64,000 nt of DNA from Ornithodoros turicata (lineage: Eukaryota; Arthropoda; Arachnida; Ixodida; Argasidae). A model generated the notes under the pieces. The model searched no databases, was not told where the DNA came from, and saw only the letters and a list, made by a program, of their open reading frames with translations. The stretch is taken from assembly GCF_037126465.1 (NCBI RefSeq), contig NW_026999355.1:682001-746000 (forward strand), written 5' to 3'. This document shows, one piece after another, positions 56,316 to 64,000 of the stretch. Made by a program: the position numbers and the translations under genes. Within the stretch, counting starts at the first letter, position 1; each line of letters begins with the position of its first letter.

Positions 56316-57654
56316 CGAGGCTCAGTCAAAAAGTAACCCTAAAATCACGATAAAAAATCGAAATTGCGCAGTGCGCGACTTTTGCTTCACACAAGCTCTT
56401 TCCCACGGCGAAACGAAACAGTGAGAGACAGAAAGTTGTCATGACGGGAAGCGTGGCGTCATCAGACCATATCAAAGATGGCTGCCCCCTTGCACGTGTG
56501 CACCAGCCAGGAGCAGCGTTCAGCCGTTCGTTTTTTCTTCAACGAGTGAAGGACGAGTGAAGGTGAAAATCGAACGATATTCATCAGAGGATGGTATCCC
56601 AGTATGGGGATACTTGTTTGTCGCTGCAGCAAGTGTACGAGGGGCGCAGGAGGTTTAAATCTGGCGTGACTTCTGTGGCTGATGCACCGCGGCCGCTCCT
56701 GGCGGCCGACCGATGCCACAACGCCTGACATTATCGTTGCAGTGGAAGCTGTCATACGGGACAACCGCAGAGTAACCATCGACCAGGTGGCTGGAAACTT
56801 GAACATCAGTCACCACGTTGTTCACGACGTTCTACATTACCACAAGGTATCAGCCCGATGTGTACCAAAGCACTTGATTCCGGAACTCAAGGGACGTCGC
56901 ATGGACGCCTGTCAGGAGGCTGTCACAGCGCTATGAAGCTCAGAGCGACGACTTCTTGCAACGTATTGTCAATGGCGACGAATGTTGGGTGCACTAGCTA
57001 TTTCCAGCCGGAAACCAAGAGGGCAAGCAAGGAGTGGCGGCATTCCATTTCACTGAAACCAAGAAGTTTCGTTCGCTTCTGTCGGCCGGCAAGGTAATGC
57101 TGACTGTTTTCTGGGATGCAAAAGATCCAATCGTGGAGCGCAACATGCCCAAGGGAGCCACTGTCAACAGCCAGTCATACAGTAAGCTTACCCAGAAAGA
57201 GTTGAAGCCCGCGATAAAATCTAAACGCCGTGGCTTACTCAGTTCTGGCTTGCTGCTACAGCATGACAATGCGCGACCGCACACAGCTCGTGCGACCGTG
57301 GAAAAAATTAAGGACCTTCGTCTGGAGTGTCTTCCCCATCTCGCATATTCGGCGGACCTTGCGCCCAGCGACTATCATCTATTTGGCCTACTCAAAGAAG
57401 CGCTAGGCGGGAAAAAAAATTGCCAGTGACGACGAAGTAAAGCAGGTGGTGCATGAGTGGCTACAGAGTCAACCGCAAGATGTTTTTTTTTGTTTGTTCT
57501 GCCATTGGAGCGCTGGTGAGGCGGTGCCGCACGTGCATTGAACGTATGGGGAGGGGGGGGGGCGATGTTGAAAAGTGATCACAAGCCTTCTATCTCTCTG
57601 CTACATTTTCCGCAAATAAAAAAAAATATTAAGGTTACTTTTTGACGACCCTCC
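56316..57654 (+). mobile_element. Full-length mariner element (1339 bp)
   Basis: Terminal repeats CGAGGCTCAGTCAAAAAGTA and the complement of GGAGGGTCGTCAAAAAGTA are flanked by TA (56314-56315, 57655-57656). It carries a broken transposase gene in the plus orientation. Confidence 0.92.
56478..57500 (+). pseudogene. Mariner transposase pseudogene
   Basis: It starts MAAPLHVCTSQEQRSAVRFF. The remaining coding signal is spread over three frames: the HTH region (VTIDQVAGNLNISHHVVHDV, HKVSARCVPKHL), the first catalytic D in IVNGDECWVH followed by TAG at about 56996, then FQPETKRASKEWRH in another frame. It ends in a longer frame from 57034 with GLLLQHDNARPHTA (second D) and SADLAPSDYHLFGLLKEALG (third D), stopping at a run of A (57413-57419). 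At least three frameshifts and two stops. The D,D,D triad is intact, which fits recent decay. Confidence 0.9.
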
Positions 57655-57659
57655 TATCA

Positions 57660-59366
57660 AAGGTTGGATGCCGTATGGTACGCTTTTCATTCATTCCGTT
57701 GTGTCGTGTTTCGTTCGGGGCGTCATGTGTTTAGGGGTCACCCACGGAACGCACGGCCAAAGAAGTTGTGTGGTACGGGCGTGAGGGGGGGGGGGGCGCA
57801 AATCTTGGCGTGTGCCCCCCAGGACCAAAAAGTAGACGCCGGCCCCGATGTAGGTAAACCTACCGCGCACCTTAAATAGGCCATCTATGTAGATCCTATT
57901 ATCCTTCCTCCATTCCAAGGGCGACTTTGAACGTTCTCTGCCACTTGTTTATTGGGTTACTTGTTCGATATGTGTTAAAGGGATTGAGAAACCACACGGA
58001 TAGACCTTTGTCTCTGACAGGGTCTGTACGCTTCACGCTGCGCACCTCTTATACGAAGTCCCACCTCCCAAATCCTATTATTTTTTTAGGCTACCGAGCT
58101 TTAAAAATCTCCCATCTTCGAGGCCCCCGCTAACCGTGGCGCCAAGCGGTGCGGAGCAGCTCCATGCGGGGCGGGGCAGCAGGCGGGACATGACGCTTTG
58201 ACCGGTTGCTCTACGTCTTAGCACTTCGCTCATTTCCGCTGGCGTTACGAGCACTTCGCCGCGCCGCGTACCAGCGTTTCATGAAGATGGGAAGCTCGCA
58301 CTTCCGTTGCGCGCTCGATACGTAATACCGAGATGGAGGAGGGGAGCTAAAAGTGAGAGGACCTCATCATATTCAAAGCGCCATAACGCCGTGACGTGGG
58401 AGCGCAGCGTGAAGGGGTTTCGACGGAGATGTTTGGCACCCATAAATCAACATTTCAACCATGATTTCGTGTGAGTATTCGGGATTGGTTAGCCTAGAAG
58501 GACCTGGGGTCGGATTCACAAACGCGATCGTAAGTAACGCTAAGATGCGCCAAGACGTCGCCGCCTGCGACGCGCGTACGACGGCGTCGTAAGCAGAGGT
58601 GGGCATTTGTCCTCACTAGCCTCGCCCTCACCTCAATTTTCTGGGAGAAAAATTTTCCTCACCTCACCTCAAATTTCCCCGCCGAAATTTTCCTCACCTC
58701 ACCTCAATTTTTTTCGACATTTTCCTCACATCACCTCACCTCAATTTTTTAAAGCTATTTGCGTATTCGATGTGAAGATTGTGTATTCGATGCGCGTTGG
58801 CTTTGAGTGACTACCAATGCAAATGGATATATCTCAAGCGTGAGTGCATACAGGGTACGGCACGAATTAAACGTGTCATTTGACCATTATAAGAAAACGG
58901 CTTAACGGAAAAATATGGGGTAAACAACTTTCTTCTGGACATTTAGTTTGTCACCAAATACAAATAGTTTCATCAATTTGCCATTGAAATACATTTTCGA
59001 AATTGAACTCATTAAATTGCTTAGTCAATGTACCGTTCTTTTTTTTTTTTCGGCTTGCTGGAAGACTTGGCCTAGTCAATCACAGAAAACGCTTCGTGGA
59101 ACGATTGTTATACCGATAAAAGTTGCGCGGAAATTGAGGTTCAATTGCGGGTATGCGAGTACGCGCAAAGTCGGGCGTCAGATCAGCGGCGAGAGAGGAG
59201 GGCAGTCCCCGCCCAGATGAGAGACAGAAGCTGCAGAAAGAAGGAAAGATATCCCATGTACGCGCGGGAAAAGTTTTCATAAAGTGAGCGTTCATAAATT
59301 TTTCCTCGCCTCACCTCAAAACATTTTCCCATAGTTTTCCTCACCTCACCTAAAATTTTTTTGAAA
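57660..59366. other. Transporter intron or intergenic, nothing coding
   Basis: Repeated TTTTCCTCACCTCACCTCAA motifs occur at about 58610-58755 and again at 59298-59350, probably a small satellite or transposon-end repeat. CAGAGGTGGGCA at 58593 resembles a hAT end but no partner is visible before the gap. Confidence 0.4.
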
Positions 59367-59466
59367 NNNNNNNNNNNNNNNNNNNNNNNNNNNNNNNNNN
59401 NNNNNNNNNNNNNNNNNNNNNNNNNNNNNNNNNNNNNNNNNNNNNNNNNNNNNNNNNNNNNNNNNN
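59367..59466. other. Assembly gap (100 N)
   Basis: Exactly 100 N, the conventional length for a scaffold gap of unknown size. Confidence 0.99.
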
Positions 59467-61384
59467 TTAATCGTGTGAAACAGGCCCCGCGATGTGCCTT
59501 TGCCTCAGGCCCCGCACACCCCTAGCACCGGCTGTGGCTGCACGAGCTGCAGGGTATAGGACTGCGGAGGTAATTCCGATCACCTGAGGTTCTTGTGACG
59601 TGCGCCGGAAACAGTGGCGTAGCCAGACCTCCAACGTAAGGGTGGGGGGCTCGATACGAAAACTCACTTCCTCCCCCCCCCCGATCCTGTGTGCGACAAC
59701 ACGCACACAGATCTGTGCACACTGCAAAGTACGGATGAAAAAAAAGGAAAGAAAGTAGCTGACTTGGACCTGCACAATACGATTACATGTACAGGCTGTC
59801 ATGACCAATGAGCCAATGAGGTGGTGTCACGAAGATTGGAAGTATTTTGAAAACTTTGAAAACTATGCAAGCTAGTGTGCTGCTTAAATAGACGCCATGA
59901 ACTGCAAGAACTTTTGCGATCGTCACACTGGTCCCCTCTTCCCCATATATTATGTTCTCCTCGGATCTGCATGATTTGCGTGGGTCGGTCCGTGACAGCT
60001 AGGTGGAGGGGCTTGGGTTCCTTCAAGGGTTCGGGCCATTACGAACCTGTATTTTCGTCAGACTCTGAGAAGTGCGACGAAGTTTCTTCAGAGTCACAGG
60101 TGTATACGCTAACAGCAACCTCCGTGTTGCACAGGTGCTCGCCGCGCATGACGAGCCTTGCTTCGCAGCCTTATCTACAATCTACAGGGTGAATTTAGCA
60201 AAGGTTACACATTTTGATAACGTCGTAAAAATAGAAGATGACGTTTCTAGCGCTTCAAACTTTACAGACTCATAGTCATTCGTCTCAAGCTTCAACCACA
60301 TTTTTTTTCAAATGCTATCACTTTGTAGACAAAAGTTAGAAGCAAAGCAAATTCTCACCCCATGTATTTCCTATGGCCTATACCGCCCACACACCACCAT
60401 TTTTTTCCCTCTGTCTGCTTCTCGTTCACATCACCATGTATAGGTGGCGCTGCCTCGAAACCCTGCATCTAGTCCATCTGGTTGTTCCATAGGTTCTGGT
60501 TTTGCTTCGTCTCCAGGCAGCGTCACCTATACGTGGTGATGTGAATGTGAAGCAGACAGAGGAAAAAAAAAAAAAAAGGCGGTTTGCGGACGGTATAGGC
60601 CATAGGAAATGCACCGGGTGAGAAATTGGTTTGCTTGCTGGCAAACAGTTTATAAACAGTGCGGTTGTCGTTTCTGCGCGACGTTTTGGAAGTATTTTTA
60701 TCCTATAATCTCGCAGTAAAACGCGCAGTTCTGCACATAAGCCACAGTACTGTTGACGACTTCCAAAGATATGTGATGCCGACTGCGTGTTAAGACTCAC
60801 TGAGCCGATGCGATGTACTTAAACTAAGGAAAAATGAGCTACCATGTTGCGGAAGAAGTATGGCATAGTTTACGCTGGCAAAATACGTACATTATATTCA
60901 TCTCTTGGCTTTATGACGACAGAAATATATATCGTTAGCGACAAAACGACATGCAAACAAAGTCACGTGACCTCAAAATGACTGTTTCTATCACGTGCGA
61001 CCAGGTCAAGGTGGCGGTTTTGCAGAAAGCACTCGCTTGGGGGTAGTTACAAAGATGGCGTATTTATGTCACCGGACGTCCTCCCAGTGTTGCTTGCAAC
61101 ACATCCTTCCAGTGGCGGCTCCGGGTGACCGCTCCTCGCATTTCAAAAACCATTTTCGTGACGTTTGCGCCGTTTTCAGACGAGATATTCCGTAACTGCG
61201 TTCGAAACATGTCAGTAACCATAATAGTAACAGAAGCCTGCAACCGATTTTCTTCCGAGGTCTCCCTTCCTCGGGGCTGCACACCACGCGACGAGTAAAG
61301 TAACAGAATGATGTTTTATCAATAGGAAACCGTCCCAGTTCTATTGCTAGCATCTCTTGACTAACTTGTCTCATTTATTCGCAG

Positions 61385-61621
61385 CCATGAGCGTGTCCTA
61401 CTATTATGTGCGGAAGATGTACTCCTGGAGCGTGCAAGAGTACACGGCCGTCAGCTCTATCTCGTCAGGCGTCACCTACATCTTCTATGCGCCCATCGTA
61501 CTCCTTTTCTCACGGGTATTGAAGGTATCTGATTTGTGGATGGCAGCCACCGGAGTGTCCTTTGCAGTTGGTCAACTTGTCGTATGTGGTCTGGCGTACA
61601 CGGAGTGGCTCTACTACCTCC
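61385..61621 (+). CDS. Second copy of transporter exon 2
   Basis: The 237 nt carry the same acceptor and donor as 54721-54957 and encode the same residues. Most likely it is the same exon assembled twice. If the duplication were real, the gene would have a duplicated exon that keeps phase. Confidence 0.8.
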
Positions 61622-61813
61622 GTGAGTATTGCATTGCTCGTCCTGGGCTCATGGAGCCCTATTTACCGCCCATTATACCCTATCTTACCAGCACGGACGA
61701 ACTGCTGTTTTGGGCTCTCTTGAGCAGTGCCAAGCACTTCAGCCACGGTCACATTAGATAAGACACAGGAAGCTCATGTTGCTATATGTACCTCATATTG
61801 TCTTGGTCCTATG

Positions 61814-62633
61814 CAGACTTGTACGTATCTTGAGTACGTACTCAAAATACAGTATTTTAAATACTTTTTCCGGTATTTTGGTACTCAATACTTTTTGCGA
61901 CAAGTATTTTTAATGTATTTAAAATACTTTTTTCGGTAAAATACTTTATTCGGCTACTCAGTACTCAAAATACTTTCCTTCCTCGTCAAGCCATATCCAG
62001 CACGCTTCCCGCCGTGCCGAGATTTTCAGCTCACTGGGATTTAACCCCATTTTTCTTCGTTTTCTTTTTTTCGGGAATTCGCGAATCTGTCATTTTTCCT
62101 CTTGTACAATAGGCTGGTCCCAAGCCTGGCCTTGCTTCTCAATAGCCAGCTTCGTCAGAAAACCGTTCCTATTCATATTGCCAGGTGAATCACAAGGGGA
62201 TTAGGTACAAGATAATCCCGGTATTTATTTCCTTGGTCATCAAAGCAATAAACACGTGTCAGAGGTTGAAAGACCCGAACCGACATACAGGAGGGATTAC
62301 GAAGTTTTGGGTCAGAACATATCAACAAAGTTTACTTGGGTTCACCAAAGTTCACCAAACATTACTTGACACCAAGACGTTGCAAATGAAAGATATGCAT
62401 GGCTGATGAAGTTTATTCCTTTCATTTGTAAGGCCACGTTCAGAATATGCGTTTCACTTACTGCTAATACTAAAGTACTTTAAATAGTATCTTAAATACT
62501 TCTTAGAGTATTTAGTACTCTACTCAAATTACTTTAAGTTTTGAGTATTTTGTACTCTATTTTAAATACTGTTTCCGTAGAGTATTTAGTATCGTATTTT
62601 AAATACTTTTGCGCAGTATTTTGTACAAGTCTG
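61814..62633. mobile_element. Second copy of the 55150-55970 hAT element
   Basis: Same ends and the same GTCCTATG duplication (61806-61813, 62634-62641), one base shorter in a T-run. Confidence 0.9.
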
Positions 62634-62978
62634 GTCCTATGTTACCCTACCAGACATTTTCTTATTGTGCGAATCAGCCTAATATTCAGCTCTCTAAATA
62701 ACACTCATCTTGGTCAGTGGCGGCGTCTACGGGAGGGGGGGGGGCAATCCCCCCCCCCGTAGACTCCTCCCAAGACGTCCTCCGAGGGGGCGTAAAAATG
62801 ACTGCCGGATGGCTGGGAGCTCACGGTGTTTGGCGTCCCCCAAACCGATGACATCGTCTGTCGTCTGTGAAGCTCTGTTGCATTGTTCGACGGTCACAAG
62901 TATGGTCTTTGCAAGGCATATATATTAAGGCATATTAACGCATTGTGTACAAGCCTGTCCTTTCAACAGAATAGAATA

Positions 62979-64000
62979 CGAGGCTCAGTCAAAAAGTAAC
63001 CCTAAAATCACGATAAAAAATCGAAATTGCGCAGTGCGCGACTTTTGCTTCACACAAGCTCTTTCCCACGGCGAAACGAAACAGTGAGAGACAGAAAGTT
63101 GTCATGACGGGAAGCGTGGCGTCATCAGACCATATCAAAGATGGCTGCCCCCTTGCACGTGTGCACCAGCCAGGAGCAGCGTTCAGCCGTTCGTTTTTTC
63201 TTCAACGAGTGAAGGACGAGTGAAGGTGAAAATCGAACGATATTCATCAGAGGATGGTATCCCAGTATGGGGATACTTGTTTGTCGCTGCAGCAAGTGTA
63301 CGAGGGGCGCAGGAGGTTTAAATCTGGCGTGACTTCTGTGGCTGATGCACCGCGGCCGCTCCTGGCGGCCGACCGATGCCACAACGCCTGACATTATCGT
63401 TGCAGTGGAAGCTGTCATACGGGACAACCGCAGAGTAACCATCGACCAGGTGGCTGGAAACTTGAACATCAGTCACCACGTTGTTCACGACGTTCTACAT
63501 TACCACAAGGTATCAGCCCGATGTGTACCAAAGCACTTGATTCCGGAACTCAAGGGACGTCGCATGGACGCCTGTCAGGAGGCTGTCACAGCGCTATGAA
63601 GCTCAGAGCGACGACTTCTTGCAACGTATTGTCAATGGCGACGAATGTTGGGTGCACTAGCTATTTCCAGCCGGAAACCAAGAGGGCAAGCAAGGAGTGG
63701 CGGCATTCCATTTCACTGAAACCAAGAAGTTTCGTTCGCTTCTGTCGGCCGGCAAGGTAATGCTGACTGTTTTCTGGGATGCAAAAGATCCAATCGTGGA
63801 AGCGCAACATGCCCATCAGGGAGCCACTGTCAACAGCCAGTCATACAGTGAAGCTTACCCAGAAAGAGTTGAAGCCCGCGATAAAATCTAAACGCCGTGG
63901 CTTACTCAGTTCTGGCTTGCTGCTACAGCATGACAATGCGCGACCGCACACAGCTCGTGCGACCGTGGAAAAAATTAAGGACCTTCGTCTGGAGGTGTCT
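62979..64000 (+). mobile_element. Second copy of the mariner element, cut by window end
   Basis: It starts after TA at 62977-62978 and matches 56316 onward, with the same transposase lesions. Three small insertions near 63800-63850 relative to the first copy change the frame. Confidence 0.9.

Larger units (their letters stand above)
59467..64000. repeat. Near-identical repeat of 52793-57330
   Basis: The sequence after the gap restarts at the equivalent of 52793 and follows it to the window end. Differences are mostly small indels in runs or dinucleotides (offset changes from 6674 to 6663), plus a few bases near 63797. It contains second copies of the SINE fragment, palindromic MITE, transporter exon 2, hAT element and mariner. 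Confidence 0.95.

Noticed and set aside
61385..61621. A second, paralogous transporter gene after the gap
   Set aside because: Introns and transposons around the exon are also the same as in the first copy, so a duplicate assembly is far more likely than a paralogue.

Overview
The window is eukaryotic and most likely from an ixodid tick or close chelicerate relative. Two host genes with GT-AG introns lie in a dense repeat landscape. Pointers to a tick are the tRNA-derived SINEs resembling the Ruka family (best copy 46759-47061), a second SINE whose core carries the AAAGAACCCCAGGTGGTCGA-type block common in tick DNA (about 23255-23440), and abundant TA-flanked MITEs, mariners and hAT elements. 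The species call is inference.

Layout. (1) 1-19.6 kb, minus strand: a CLN3 (battenin) gene reconstructed from 12 exons, with the start codon at 19612 and the last visible exon ending at 819. The 3' exons lie beyond base 1. The reading frame closes at every junction. Intron 9 (2313-11856) was expanded by a long-TIR element (about 3708-11376) that itself received a Ty3/gypsy retrotransposon (5235-10461, AAAT target duplication). Other introns hold a mariner relic, a Penelope-like endonuclease relic and a Tc1/mariner MITE.

(2) 19.6-50.7 kb: no convincing host gene. It contains a solo LTR (21958-23188, AAGAC duplication) and two head-to-head arrays of a 287-bp repeat (23551-26130, nine units), each unit carrying a hammerhead-ribozyme fold. 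Next to the arrays is a palindrome with a second, degenerate hammerhead-like motif (26195-26534). Further on are a hAT element nested in a sister copy (27748-29856), hAT and mariner transposase relics, several MITE families, two large inverted-repeat elements with subterminal repeat arrays (40012-41935 and 42483-44372), and SINE and LINE tails.

(3) 50.7-64 kb, plus strand: the first two coding exons (50806-51835 and 54721-54957) of an SLC46/proton-coupled-folate-transporter-like MFS gene. Intron 2 holds a hAT element and a complete but broken mariner. A 100-N gap (59367-59466) follows, after which the sequence from 52793 onward is repeated almost identically to the window end, including exon 2, the hAT element and the mariner. 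That repeat is probably an assembly duplication or alternate haplotype.

The most interesting signal is the 287-bp hammerhead array, which has the architecture of a metazoan retrozyme (tandem monomers that self-cleave into unit-length RNA). All nine copies share one non-consensus core base.
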